Source: Agapetus fuscipes
Taxonomy: Eukaryota > Arthropoda > Insecta > Trichoptera > Glossosomatidae
Length of the DNA: 64,000 nt
Assembly: GCA_951799405.1 (NCBI GenBank)
Contig: OX637338.1
Location: forward strand, 5,580,001 to 5,644,000
Direction: 5' to 3'
The notes under the pieces: model-generated
Seen by the model: the letters and a program-made list of their open reading frames with translations, nothing else
Database searches by the model: none
What the model was told of the DNA's origin: nothing
Position numbers and translations under genes: made by a program
Shown: positions 21,490 to 31,824 of the stretch, in pieces
How the letters are laid out: each line of letters opens with the position of its first letter
Position numbering within the stretch: position 1 is the first letter of the stretch

Positions 21490-22193
21490 TTAAGGCGTGT
21501 TATAAAGCTAAATCTGCCATTTTGGTTTCTTACACTTTATGGTCTTAGCAAAATAGTTACAGTAATGAAAAAAATCAAGCATATTTATTCATTTTTTATC
21601 TTAATTATAAAGCTTATTTAAAATATATAACTTAAGAAATGCTACCACAAAAAAAATATTTAAAAAAACGCGTTTTTTTTATATTTTTAGCTTTTTTTTC
21701 GTGTGTGCTGTATTTTGGATTTTTTTATTGCTTTTTACTTACAGAACTATACATTGTTTAGGTTCAATACTCAACATTTTTTCAATAATGTCAATAGTTT
21801 TTGAGTAAATATGGAAAAACTGTGTTCTTTGATTTAATTAAAATTTAATTCATTTAGTAGTTTCAGTTTTTCCATATTTACTCAAAAACTATTGACATTA
21901 TTGAAAAAATGTTGAGTATTAAACCTAAACAATGTATAGTTCTGTAAGTAAAAACCAAAAAAAAATCCAAAATACAGCACACACGAAAAAAAAGCTAAAA
22001 ATGTAAAAAAACGCGTTTTTTTAAATATTTTTTTGTAGTGGCAATTCTTAAGTTATATATTTTGTTTAAGCTTTATAATTAAGATAAAAAATTTAAAAAC
22101 ATGCTTGATTTTTTTCATTACTGTAACTATTTTGCTAAGACCATAAAGTGTAAGAAACAAAAACGGAAAATTTAGCTTTAAAACACGCCTTAA
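21490..22193. repeat. 704-bp near-perfect palindrome bounded by TTAA
   Basis: About 335-bp arms pair through words such as CTTACACTTTATGGTCTTAG (left, 21529) and its complement (22132-22151), and ACGCGTTTTTTT in both arms, around a loop near 21824-21863. The ends are TTAAGGCGTGTT and its complement, so TTAA sits at both edges (21490-21493, 22190-22193), the duplication of piggyBac-type elements. A foldback transposon or a hairpin-RNA source are both possible. It has no open frame. Confidence 0.85.
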
Positions 22194-22275
22194 TAAAATG
22201 TTTTATCCAATATTCCTCAAATCTGTGTCTCAGCACTTATTCAGTTTTAACTTTCACGTGTAATTGATGTATCTT

Positions 22276-22506
22276 TAATCTATAATCTAAGTTGCAAGGA
22301 AATATTCATTCAAAGCTCTCAGATGTATGCCCACAAACAAACACGTGTAGTTCGCGCTTACAAATGCTGATTGTGTACTTACAAATAAAATCCAAACCTC
22401 AAATGAACATGAGCCCTGCAACTCTTGCCGACATTTCCTGAAACAGGGGTGACATTGGCAAAGTGAACCATTTTTTACAGTATGGGTGGTCAGCCTCATA
22501 CCAACC
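22276..22506 (-). mobile_element. SINE-C copy (subfamily 2)
   Basis: TATAATCTAAGTTGCAAGG, CAAAGCTCTCAGATGTATGC, CCTGAAACAGGGGTGACATT, CAGCCTCATACCAACCTA. Nearly the same as 40864-41120. Confidence 0.88.
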
Positions 22507-23226
22507 TAAAAATGATGATCCAAATAAAAAAAAGTTTTGGTAAATCTATTATAGTCGTGACGGGTTTTTTTGGTAATTTGTAATGCCATGTATAACAGTT
22601 ATAAAATCTAGACAAACACACAAAAAAATGATTCAACAAAAGGACGAGTATATCAACAAGCACTCAAGACATATTGAACGTATCAATTTAATTTGAGACA
22701 AGTTCAAACCTCAGACTAGCAAACTACTCGCATACTAATCGCCACTGAATTAAAGTTGCGAACATTCTGGCACTAAGTGCTTTCCTAAAACATCTGTAGA
22801 TCACACGGCCACCCCGATGCAGTCCATTCTGTCTGTGTAATGAACACATCGCCTGCACGCAGAAGTCTTGCGGTTGCTTGATGGGACGTCTTGATCCAGA
22901 ACGGGGGTGCAAGTGGCCTTCGGGGGGTTGCGGTCGTCCTCGTCTGGACATAACACCTCCCAGCCCTCAACTAGACAACCCTATCGACCCAAACTGATAC
23001 ATTACTATTGCCTGCTGGTGAAAGCTACGTGTGGGGTGGTAATGAATCAAAAACAATCAGTGTAAGAAACTTGTTTTCATAAATATTCATCCCCTTTACT
23101 CTAAAGTCTGGAGCACTTATCCCTAAAGTGCAAGAAATTTACGATGAATATAAAAGTATCCACTCTTTTTGCTCCCAATTAGCACGCATGTTCTTAATTC
23201 ATTATCTTTGTATTCAACACTGTTTT
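22507..23226. other. Unassigned interval with a GC-richer patch
   Basis: 22730-22980 is more GC-rich and open on the minus strand in two frames, but neither frame resembles a known protein. It may be a decayed LINE or host non-coding sequence. Confidence 0.35.
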
Positions 23227-23266
23227 AGCCGCAACTAAGCTACACATAGAGTGTAACTTCTCTTAC
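23227..23266 (-). mobile_element. SINE-A 3' tail fragment
   Basis: CGCAACTAAGCTACACATAG then AGTGTAACTTCT is the SINE-A 3' end only, extreme 5' truncation. Confidence 0.65.
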
Positions 23267-23886
23267 ATAACCTAACCTAAACGGAATAATCATGCGTTTT
23301 AAATTAACGATAAATAAAACAATACTATTCAGACTTTAGTCAGGCTGAAAACTAATGTAAGAAGAGCCTGTGTGAAGAACATGTTGGCCTGAGGATTCCT
23401 GGAACAGGAAGAGTCTTCAGACAACTATTGCTCCTCCTATTTGGAACGCTGCTCCATGGATGATCTCTATGTGCGAAACCAGAGAGCAGTAGACGTCACT
23501 TGTCACTAGGCCAATAAGCTAACTCGAAGAAGGAGCCAGACGTTAAGTTGCTAACGAGTATAATTTAACAAAGTAGGGATAAAAAAAACTTTGTAAACCA
23601 CTTTTCTAAAGGATAGTAAATTTGGAACATGGTGACCATTGACCTGTGCTGAAAATAGCAAATTTTAAAGTACCTACCTTCTGATTCAATTTCAGATCAA
23701 GAGAACTGTAAGATAAATACTTGATAGATTACAGAAGAGAAATTACGCATACTCTATCTGCATATATTCTCTGTTCAGTTTATTGGTATTTAACACTGAT
23801 TGTGCAATGTGCAATGACTGTTACTTTACAAGGTGCAAATGCAATCATTAAAACGAAGACTGAAGTTAATTGTTGCCCGCGTAGAC
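23267..23886. other. Unassigned interval
   Basis: No repeat or gene recognised. The 76-codon frame at 23721-23951 runs into MITE-E and is not credible. Confidence 0.35.
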
Positions 23887-24036
23887 TCCAAGTACAAAAT
23901 ATGAAAACTTCACCTGAGCGTTTTACCAAATACATACATGTGGAAACTTAAATGACAACTAGAGGTGCTGTCGTTGTCTCCAAGCATTTTTGGAAAACGC
24001 TTTGATGGAGTTTAAACGTAAAGTTTTACACTTGGA
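23887..24036. mobile_element. MITE-E copy
   Basis: Left end TCCAAGTACAAAATATGAAA and right end GTAAAGTTTTACACTTGGA form terminal inverted repeats; the inner AACTAGAGGTGCTGTCGTTG fits the family core. Confidence 0.7.
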
Positions 24037-24301
24037 GCACAGGAGTTCATTCAATGTCACGCATTAATTTATTGTGGCTGTAAAGTTACTTTTAATGATT
24101 TCAGCAGCAGATTAAAAACTACCATTTTAATTACCTGGTGAGAACGAAAAGATATTTTATGTGATTTTGTTGAACTTTCGTTCGTTTATTGCGGCAATAT
24201 ATTTTTTGTGTTTAATTAAAAGTTGGTATTAACTTTCACACAGCAACACATTCTAAAAATATATCTTTTTTTAGGTAAAACATACAAAGGAAGGTGCTTA
24301 G

Positions 24302-24548
24302 TGTCTAATCTAAATCTAAAGAAATCTAAATCTAAATCTAAGCTGCAAAGATATGTATCATTTGAGATTCATATCAAATGCATTCCCACAAGCAGACACG
24401 CATAATTTTGCGCTTACACATGCCGCATGTGGACCTACAATAAAAAAAAAACCCAATCTCAAATGAACATAAGCCCTGCAACTCTTGCCGACCTTCCCTG
24501 AAGCAGGGGTGACATTGGCAAAGTGAACCATTTTTTACAGTATGGGTG
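24302..24548 (-). mobile_element. SINE-C copy (subfamily 1)
   Basis: Tail AAATCTAAATCTAAATCTA (repeat of ATCTAA), then GCAAAGATATGTATCATTTG, GCCGCATGTGGACC, CTGAAGCAGGGGTGACATTG. The long simple-repeat tail shows this is its 3' end. Confidence 0.88.
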
Positions 24549-24617
24549 CTTAGTGCTTACCACTAATTTATGAAAATCAGTCTCAAACAGGGAATCACGT
24601 AACACGTTTGTCCCGCA

Positions 24618-24710
24618 GCTGATCTATAGATCATTGTTTTTTGTGTATGTATGGAAAATTCACTTTAGGAGGTGGTTGAACCATGAATTTTCTCTGTGTG
24701 AATAACACCG
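24618..24710 (+). mobile_element. MITE-F copy 1
   Basis: CTGATCTATAGATCATTG ... GGTGGTTGAACCATGAATTT ... TGTGTGAATAACACCG is shared with 29702-29780, 58692-58772 and 59354-59453. Confidence 0.6.
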
Positions 24711-24984
24711 ATTGTGTTTGGCTTTAGATGCATCTGTTGATAAAATACCATGAAACGACATAATAAAAAAATATATATTGGTACGAATATGTAGTTGTGT
24801 GTTGTGGGTGGATTGTCTGTGTTAATGCCGGTATGTCCGGGCCGGTAAGTCCCTGTAGTAGTAAATAGATGTAAGGTACATATTATGTAGGTAGGTATAA
24901 GAAGTTTTGTTCGAGATAGGTTGAATTAAATGTTCTAGCAAAATCTAGTATGTAACGATTGTCTATGTTTCGAGTATTATAATA

Positions 24985-25268
24985 TAATCTAATCTAAGTT
25001 GCAAAGATATGTTACATTGGAGATTCACATTACATGCATTCTCACAACCAGACACGTACAAGTTCGCGCTTGCACATGCCTCATGTGAACCTACAACATA
25101 AAAACCAAATCTCAAATGGGCATACACCCTGCAACTCTTGCCGTCCTTCCTTGTAACGGGGGGTGACATTGGCAAAGTGAACCATTTTTACAGCATGGGT
25201 GGTCAGCCGCATATCAACCTATAAGTCAAGGAACATACACGACAAATTACATTTTATAAATCAGTAAA
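24985..25268 (-). mobile_element. SINE-C copy (long 5' end)
   Basis: TAATCTAATCTAAGTTGC tail, GCCTCATGTGAACC, CAGCATGGGTGGTCAGCC, TAAGTCAAGGAACATACACG then ACAAATTACATTTTATAAAT, matching the 5' extension of 27248-27523. Confidence 0.85.
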
Positions 25269-25812
25269 TAATATGCACACTAATGCACATTTTAATGCAT
25301 TTTTATTTTTTATCACAATACTCTTGCACTATATGACTCATTAAAAAATGATGGGTCTAGAATCTCCTTATCACCACAACGGATATCACAATGCAAAGCA
25401 ATTGAATAGTACAATGGTTCTTTTTCAAGTGCACACATAAAATTCCAAGATACCCGCCATCTTTTCATGTGTGGAGAAATTCAGCACCATTATAAGAATG
25501 CACTTCGCGACGCAACCCTTTCATCCCCTCAATCTACCCCATCCCCTCAAACTTCTTCATCTCTCTCACAATCTTCAAACCAGGAGTTAACCTCATACCT
25601 CAGTACATCCACGCACATCTCTCGAGCGAGAACTTGCCAGTTGATTTTTTTTTTCTATTTCCCCCGTCTGGTTTTCCACCCCGTCTCCCATTCAGAATTC
25701 CTCTCCAACCGTTCCCTATGGTTCTCTATTTGCCAAATATCAAAGGAAACCGACAGAACAAGTTTTTGTGCTCCGACTTATTTCTCATTTTGTGTTTTCG
25801 AACCGATACTGC
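25269..25812. other. Unassigned interval, pyrimidine-rich in part
   Basis: 25500-25720 is rich in CT and TC runs (CCCCTCAATCTACCCCATCC). The 118-codon frame over it reflects composition, not a recognised protein. Confidence 0.35.
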
Positions 25813-25962
25813 ACCAAGTATAAAACTTCATTGATACTCAATCGTAGTTTTAAACTAAAAATGAATGAAACGTAAAGCAGCGTTTCTAGCGAACGTTTGA
25901 GTTCTTATAAATTTTTGGTTGAAAGCTATGGATGATTTGAAACGTGAAGTTTTATACTCGGT
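25813..25962. mobile_element. MITE-E, best copy, 150 bp
   Basis: Ends ACCAAGTATAAAACTTCA and the complement of ACCGAGTATAAAACTTCA, one mismatch in 18. The core has AAAGCAGCGTTTCTAGCGAA. Flanks ATACTGC/GTACTGG hint at, but do not prove, a short duplication. Nine copies lie in the window. Confidence 0.8.
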
Positions 25963-26212
25963 GTACTGGTTACTTCTCTGTGTTGAAATTTTGTTGAGCG
26001 AGGTGAAATCAAGGAAATGCCTGAATGTACTTTAATTAAAAGATCTCAGTCAGATGTTTTGTTTCAAAACTTAACAAGTTGTTCAGTTTTATAAAGTATC
26101 TTTTCAGACTGCTACTTTCAGCTATTTTAAATAAGTGTAGAATTATTTAGCACCTTTAATTTTTGTTCTGAAACATTCAAATAGATTGTTTTCAAAATAC
26201 GTAAAAAAAAAA

Positions 26213-26350
26213 CGCAAATAAGCTACACATATAGTGTGACTTCTTGCCTGCATTATACCTATAGGGGTGGCATGTGGCGATTCGGGACCTATTTATTTTT
26301 GCGGGTAAGGTAGCCAGCATCACGCCAACCACTTCAGTTGAAATAGGATC
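26213..26350 (-). mobile_element. SINE-A copy, tail and part of body
   Basis: AATAAGCTACACATATAGTG, TGACTTCTTGCC, CATGTGGCGATTCGGGACCT, AACCACTTCAGTTGAA; the head is absent. Confidence 0.8.
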
Positions 26351-27111
26351 TTTGTCTATTTTTTTTACATACAACTCTATTTTATAATAATTAGACACAA
26401 GAAATAAATTCCTCCTTACAAAAAAAACGTTTTATTCTTCCTAGGTATTATTTTCTCACCCACGCATGAAATAGATTTTATATTTAAGTTCCTTTACAAA
26501 TTCTCTCTCATACCTTTCCGAATGTTTAATTTTAGATTCCTTATAATTTCAATTTCCAATTATTTTACACCCACTTACATTGCTACCATCAAATTTTCTA
26601 TAATATTTAACAAATTTTCTTTTGAAATTCATATTTACCGTTTAATCGTATCGTATGACGTCAGCACATATTAATTTGGATTGCTATTTTATTTTATTTC
26701 TTCTACAATGTTGAAAGTGCAAAACAATCAATAAATTATTCTTATTTTAGTTCAAATATATATTTTGCACATACAAACTATATTGAAGAAAATTAATTTA
26801 ATCAAGGTCTATTTCATGGACAAAAAGAGCTCGATTAACAATCCACTCTCAAATTTTCAACATGAAATATGAATTCAAGCTGTTTTGACAAATAATCCAG
26901 ATACATTTTATTAGTTTGAATGATAACAATATTTTCTCCAGGTTTTTCGTGAAAAAAATCCGCCAATCATAATCGACTTCACACTCTTATCTCTTGTATT
27001 TACTAGAATAAGGGTGCTGGGAATATTGTATCCAATCAAAAATACAAAGAGTCGAGATACGTTTAACCGCTTGTACAAAAAATCAATTACTCAAAGGGTA
27101 CTTCAAAAACG
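26351..27111. other. Unassigned AT-rich interval
   Basis: No gene or repeat recognised up to the Tc1/mariner-type element. Confidence 0.4.
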
Positions 27112-27113
27112 TA

Positions 27114-27715
27114 CAGTGGAGCCGCTGAGAGAATGAATTTCTGACAGGTCGTAATAATATAAACGATGTTTTTTATTTAGTTTTTTTAGTTATTTAGTTT
27201 TTTATGTCAATGTATAGGTATATTGTTGTTTATTGATTTTAAAAATGTAATTTGTCATGTATATTCCTTGACTTATAGGTTGTTATGCGGCTGACCACCC
27301 ATACTGTAAAAAATTGGTTCACTTTGCCAATGTCACCCCTGTTTCAGGGAAGGATGGCAAGAGTTGCAAGGCTTATGTTCATTTGAGATTGGGTTTTTAT
27401 ATTGTAGGTCCACATGCGGCATGTGTTAGCGCGAAATTATACATATCTGCTTGTGGGAATGCTTTTAATATAAATCTTAAATGATATATATCTTTGCAGC
27501 TTAGATTAGATTAGATTAGATGTAACTTTGAAGAATTCACAATAATTGTAAACCGAATAAAAAATGTCGTTCTAACGCATAATTATCTATAAAAATAAAT
27601 AATCATGTCAAATGGAAGTATTTGTTATAATTTTGGGTCAAATGGAAGTTAAATAAATTAGAAAACAACATACTTTTTTAACTGTCAGAAATTCATTCTC
27701 TTAGCGGCTCCACTG
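27114..27715. mobile_element. Tc1/mariner-type MITE carrying a SINE-C
   Basis: Terminal inverted repeats start CAGTGGAGCCGCTGAGAGAA at 27114 and end as the complement of CAGTGGAGCCGCTAAGAGAA at 27715; at least 34 bp match with one change. TA borders both ends (27112-27113, 27716-27717), the Tc1/mariner target site. Without the inner SINE-C (27248-27523) the element is about 326 bp and has no transposase. Confidence 0.85.
27248..27523 (+). mobile_element. SINE-C copy inside the Tc1/mariner-type MITE
   Basis: ATGTAATTTGTCATGTATAT then TCCTTGACTTATAGG, the core AATGTCACCCCTGTTTCAGG, GTCCACATGCGGCATGTG, and a clear tail TTAGATTAGATTAGATTAGA. Its presence inside an intact transposon shows SINE-C arrived later. 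Confidence 0.9.
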
Positions 27716-27839
27716 TAGTCGCTTGTTGAATAAGTACTACAAACGTAGAAATAATTCAATCAGATAATATGTATGTATGAATTTGTTAATCATTTATGAT
27801 AATATTTTTTGTATTTCATTTCAAAAAATTACTGTCAAC

Positions 27840-27975
27840 TCTATATCAAGGAAGCAGGGCTTACGTTCGTTATACGCCTAGATTGGCTTTTTATGTTGTC
27901 AGTCCACATGCGGAATGTGTTAGCGTGTGATGTAATATGAATCTTAAATTATAATACATGTTTGCAACTTAGATT
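27840..27975 (+). mobile_element. SINE-C 3' fragment
   Basis: GCAGGGCTTACGTTCGTTAT, GTCCACATGCGGAATGTGTT and GCAACTTAGATTATGG; the 5' core is missing. Confidence 0.7.
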
Positions 27976-28129
27976 ATGGTTTATTAAAGAAGATACCAAT
28001 CAACTCGGTATCAATCTTATATTCATGATGCCCAACACTCTCTTCACCTTTTTGGTCTTATGGTCTTTTGTGGATTTAAATGGTCTTTTGAGAGCCAAAC
28101 TACAAATTCCGTGTGTTTTCTAAAAGGTT

Positions 28130-28362
28130 AAAGGTTAGTACGAGGCCACCCGTACTGTAAAAAAATGGTTCACTTAGTCAATGTCACCCCTGTTTCAGGG
28201 AAGGTCGGCAAGAGTTGCAGGGTTATGTTCATTTGAGGTTAGGTTTTATATTATAGGTTCACATGCGGCATGTTTAAGCGCGAACTTATACGTGTCTGCT
28301 TGTGGCCATACATTTAATATAAATCTTAAATGTAATATATCTTTGCAACTTAGATTATAGAT
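28130..28362 (+). mobile_element. SINE-C copy (subfamily 1)
   Basis: GAGGCCACCCGTACTGTAAA, AATGTCACCCCTGTTTCAGG, TTCACATGCGGCATGTTTAA, TCTTTGCAACTTAGATTATA in order. Confidence 0.85.
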
Positions 28363-28729
28363 GCGCCTTGATAACAAAAGTAGACCGGGATAAGGAGCCC
28401 TAAGAAGAAGATAAAGAAGCGTTTTATACCTGCAAGAATGTATGCAACGATTATTTTCCTAGAATCACAATCAAATGATAGAGACATCATTTCTCGGTAA
28501 CAAAAAAAACTAATCCCAACAGAAATATTGTATTTTAAAATCTTTCAGCAAACAACGGAGACATCATATTTCAAAAATACTTTGATAGCAAACATCAGCT
28601 TGACTTATTCTCATAGACTTATAAAGATACCGCATAAATCAGACAGGCCGAGGTTTTTCATACTTCCCGGAATGTATGCGAAGATTCTGCAAAAGAGATC
28701 ACACCAGGCGAGAGAAATACGACCAGACA
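28363..28729. other. Unassigned interval
   Basis: The 83-codon frame at 28528-28779 runs into foldback element 1 and is not recognised. Confidence 0.35.
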
Positions 28730-29295
28730 GCTTAGAACGGCAACGTTACAAAATGACACATGACAAAACATCACTATGACAGTACATCAAATTACAGAAT
28801 AACACATGACAGAACATCACAATGACAGTAAATTAAATAACAAAACATCACATGACAAAACATCACATACCTAAAACAAAACATAAACGACACATGAAAA
28901 AACATTATAAACATTATTTTGCTTCCACACGCCAAATGCAACTCTTTCAGGAATAACGCGGTAAAAAGTTGCTCTTTGTGTGCAGCTTAGTTAGTTTTTT
29001 TTTTTTATCTAAAAATGGCAATCTGGGGCGTTAATTTTTTTTTATAAGTTTTACCAAATAGTATATGCATGAGTTCCATTTTCTCATGTTTCGCATGTCT
29101 TACTTTTTGTCATGCCGTTTGAGGTGTTTTCTGTTTTGTGATGTTTTGTCATGTGATGCATTTTCATGTGCCGTTTATGATAATTATGTTCTGTTTTAGG
29201 TAGGTATGTGATCTTTTTTCATTATGTTGTTCTGTCATGTGTTCTGTCTTGTGTCGTCATATCGTTTGTCGTTTTATCACTGTGTCGTTCTACCA
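28730..29295. mobile_element. Foldback element 1
   Basis: The left arm holds tandem degenerate units such as ACACATGACAAAACATCAC and ATGACAGAACATCAC. The right arm is the inverted equivalent (GTTTTGTGATGTTTTGTCAT, TTCTGTCATGTGTTCTGTC), ending GTGTCGTTCTACCATGTAAC. The termini resemble those of elements 2 and 3 (TTAGAACGG/GGTAGAACGAC). The flanking duplication is not clear. A SINE-A tail-like fragment lies in the spacer. No coding capacity. Confidence 0.72.
28943..28997 (+). mobile_element. SINE-A 3' tail-like fragment in foldback 1
   Basis: AGGAATAACGCGGTAAAAAG then TGTGTGCAGCTTAGTTAG resembles the SINE-A 3' end with several changes. Confidence 0.5.
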
Positions 29296-30017
29296 TGTAA
29301 CGGACCAAACTACCTTTGTTGCGAATTAAGGTAGAACCGCTACCTGGCTTTTTTCTACCAGAAAGAATAAAAATTGTGGCGAATGATGGCCACGCTGGGA
29401 TGAACTGATCCCGCGAATGTATAACATTACCCTCAAGTTTTTTTTTGTGGAAAAACTTATAATTTAAAAAAGTTTTATCGCTTGTAACTTTTTGAATTAT
29501 TATTGACAGCAGATTTTTGTCTCGTGAATCTCATTTTGCCCCGCACTGACTTTTTGAATTATTACTATTATATGTATATTTTTTTTGCAACGGAATAAAA
29601 GAAACTTTTATGAAAATGTGAAAGTTGTAAAATGTTACTTTTAATCTTGCGTGGAAGTTACTTATCAATTTAGTTGTAACATGCTTTTGCAATGAGCATT
29701 TACGTTGTTATTCACACACAGAAAATCCATGGCTCAACCGCCACCTTTTGTAAATTTTTCATGGAAAAAAAACTATGATTGGCTTTGAATCTAATGTATT
29801 TTGAATTGCATTTAAGATTGTTTTAATTTTTTTTTTTTTTTTGTGCTACAGGCTATCATAAAACTAATAAATCGTTAGCATAGGTTTTTCACGCTGTCAT
29901 CTGTTTCTTTTTTATTTTACATTTTTTTTATCAATCTTTTTTTATATGGCTGGTCACGTATTGCACCCTCCGCGTGACCAGGCTGGAAAAAATATTTATA
30001 GTGATTATATAATTATT
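29296..30017. other. Unassigned interval with a MITE-F copy
   Basis: Apart from MITE-F at 29702-29780 no family is recognised; T-runs occur near 29825 and 29930. Confidence 0.4.
29702..29780 (-). mobile_element. MITE-F copy 2
   Basis: ACGTTGTTATTCACACACAG, AAAATCCATGGCTCAACCGC, TTTTTCATGGAAAAAAAACT is the inverse of 24618-24710. Confidence 0.55.
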
Positions 30018-30260
30018 TCAAGCAAGTCCCAGCAAGAAGACCCACACTGTTTTTGGAGACAGGGCATTCAAGGCAGCCGCTCCAATGACCTGGAATGCTT
30101 TTCCTGACACACTGAGGGAACTGGATTTGGAGACGCAATTTAAAAGAAGCCTCAAGACTCACCTCTTCGTCCAATCATTTGGACAAGCGCCTTTGTAGTG
30201 ACACATTGTCATAAAAGGCGCTATATAAATTCTGTGTTTATTATTATTATTATTATTATA
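30018..30260 (+). mobile_element. L2-like LINE, 3' end fragment
   Basis: A residual ORF2 C terminus (THTVFGDRAFKAAAPMTWNA, then LKTHLFVQSFGQAPL and a stop at 30196) is followed by a 3' UTR with AAGGCGCTATATAAATTCTG and a TTA-repeat tail (30238-30259). The FGDRAF-x-WN-x-P-LKTHLF signature is that of L2/CR1-type LINEs. Different subfamily from the next element. Confidence 0.8.
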
Positions 30261-30261
30261 G

Positions 30262-31824
30262 GTACCGATCGTGGTAGGGTCGCCAAACAAGCAGTGTGAC
30301 CTTGACCCTGTACCAGTCTGGGTACTCAAAGAATGCATCACACAGCTGGCTCCATTTATTGTTAAGGCTATCAATGGATGCCTGATGGATGCCACTGTTC
30401 CCCCTTCTTTGAAGGTGGCTCACATTACACCAATTTTAAAAAAGCCCCAGTTGGATCCTGGTGACCCTTCAAATTTTAGACCTGTGTCAAATCTGCCATT
30501 CTTGTCGAAGGTGCTGGAGCGGATTGTCTCCCGGCGGTTGGTGTCGTATCTAGATGCAAATAGATTAATGCCTAAGAGGCAGTCGGCATACCGGAAATAT
30601 CATTCAACAGAAACCGGTATGCTTAAGCTTGTATCGGATATGATATCGGCTGTAGAGTGTGGCGATCTGGCCTTACTGGCGCTTCTTGACATGAGTGCGG
30701 CTTTTGACACAGTAAGTCACCTGATTCTTATTGAGAGGTTGGAGGTGTCGTACGGATTGACCGGCGGGGCTTTAGCATGGTTCTCCTCCTATCTGGTGGA
30801 ACGCAGGCAGGCGGTGCGTGTTTGTGATAGTGTCTCACCTACCTACTCGCTGTCCTCTGGGGTTCCACAGGGCTCTGTGCTGGGTCCGATTCTTTTTATA
30901 TTGTATACTGCTGACATTGAGAGTATTGTTGAAAAATGGGGCCTCATCTCACATTCATATGCAGATGACTGGCAAATATACTCTCAATGTCGGCCAGACA
31001 TGACTGAGGACCTCAGTTGTAGGGTCTCTGGGTGTATCTCGGAGGTCGGTGAGTGGATGGTGAACAATGGCCTAATCCTGAACATGGATAAGACGGAGAT
31101 ACTCTGGGCAGCCACATCTAGGCGCGACCATCTATTGGTTAATGGGGTAGCACTCTCCATAGGAGGTAAGCTGATCCAGCCTTCCGATTCGGTGAGACTT
31201 CTAGGAATCTTACTGGATCGGAACCTGACATTGGAAAGGCAAATAGATGCCACAATAGCTTCCTCCTTTTTTTCACTGCGCCAAATAAAGGCAATTAGAA
31301 AGTGTCTTCCGTCAGATGCGGTTAAGACCCTGGTGAGTGCGTTTGTGATGTCTCGGATTGATTATTGCTCAACGCTTTATAGTGGTCAGCCAAAGAAGCA
31401 TTTCAACCGCTTTCAATCTGTGTTGAATTCAGCAGCAAGGCTTATATTCGGGATATCCAAATTCGCTCACATCACTCCGCTGTTAAAAAAACTACATTGG
31501 CTTCGTTTCCCGGAGAGGGTGGTCTACCGTGTTTGTCTGATGGTATATAAAGCCATCAATGGCTTGGCTCCACCTTATCTGACTGACATGATTTCGCCTG
31601 TTGAGATGGGTGTGAGGAGGCAGACACTCAGATCCGCGGGCGATGGTGCAATCAATTTGGTTCAGCCGCACCGTCAGATCCGTACAAATTTTGGAGACCG
31701 TGCTTTCCGTGTTGCGGGTCCGGTGGAGTGGAACAGACTGCCACCCGAAGTGAAGAACTCCGAATCTATGGGTATATTTTGCGGAGCTCTCAAGACGCAC
31801 CTTTTCAAAAAGTCTTATCCGTGA
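30262..31824 (+). CDS. L2a reverse transcriptase, open over 517+ codons
   Basis: Motifs in order: CDLDPVPVWVLKEC, NFRPVSNLPFLSKVLERIV near 30472-30525, LLDMSAAFDTVSH near 30685-30722, SSGVPQGSVLGPILFILYTAD near 30855-30915, HSYADDWQIYS near 30952-30985, then the C-terminal FVMSRIDYCSTLY, LHWLRFPERVVYRV and FGDRAFRVAGPVEWNRLPP, ending LKTHLFKKSYP. This is an L2-clade RT; the catalytic YADD is kept, followed by Trp where Thr is usual. The apparent start at 30271 is GTG, so there is no real initiator: the protein is truncated in the N-terminal RT or linker. No frameshift. Confidence 0.92.
   Translation, partial: VPIVVGSPNKQCDLDPVPVWVLKECITQLAPFIVKAINGCLMDATVPPSLKVAHITPILKKPQLDPGDPSNFRPVSNLPFLSKVLERIVSRRLVSYLDANRLMPKRQSAYRKYHSTETGMLKLVSDMISAVECGDLALLALLDMSAAFDTVSHLILIERLEVSYGLTGGALAWFSSYLVERRQAVRVCDSVSPTYSLSSGVPQGSVLGPILFILYTADIESIVEKWGLISHSYADDWQIYSQCRPDMTEDLSCRVSGCISEVGEWMVNNGLILNMDKTEILWAATSRRDHLLVNGVALSIGGKLIQPSDSVRLLGILLDRNLTLERQIDATIASSFFSLRQIKAIRKCLPSDAVKTLVSAFVMSRIDYCSTLYSGQPKKHFNRFQSVLNSAARLIFGISKFAHITPLLKKLHWLRFPERVVYRVCLMVYKAINGLAPPYLTDMISPVEMGVRRQTLRSAGDGAINLVQPHRQIRTNFGDRAFRVAGPVEWNRLPPEVKNSESMGIFCGALKTHLFKKSYP

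Noticed and set aside
27500..27523. TTAGATTAGATTAGA as insect telomeric repeat (TTAGG)
   Set aside because: The unit is ATTAG/TTAGA, short, and always at the 3' end of SINE-C.
28740..28920. CRISPR-like array (short repeated units ACATGACAAAACATCAC)
   Set aside because: The units are tandem and degenerate with no unique spacers, are mirrored in an inverted arm, and the DNA is eukaryotic.
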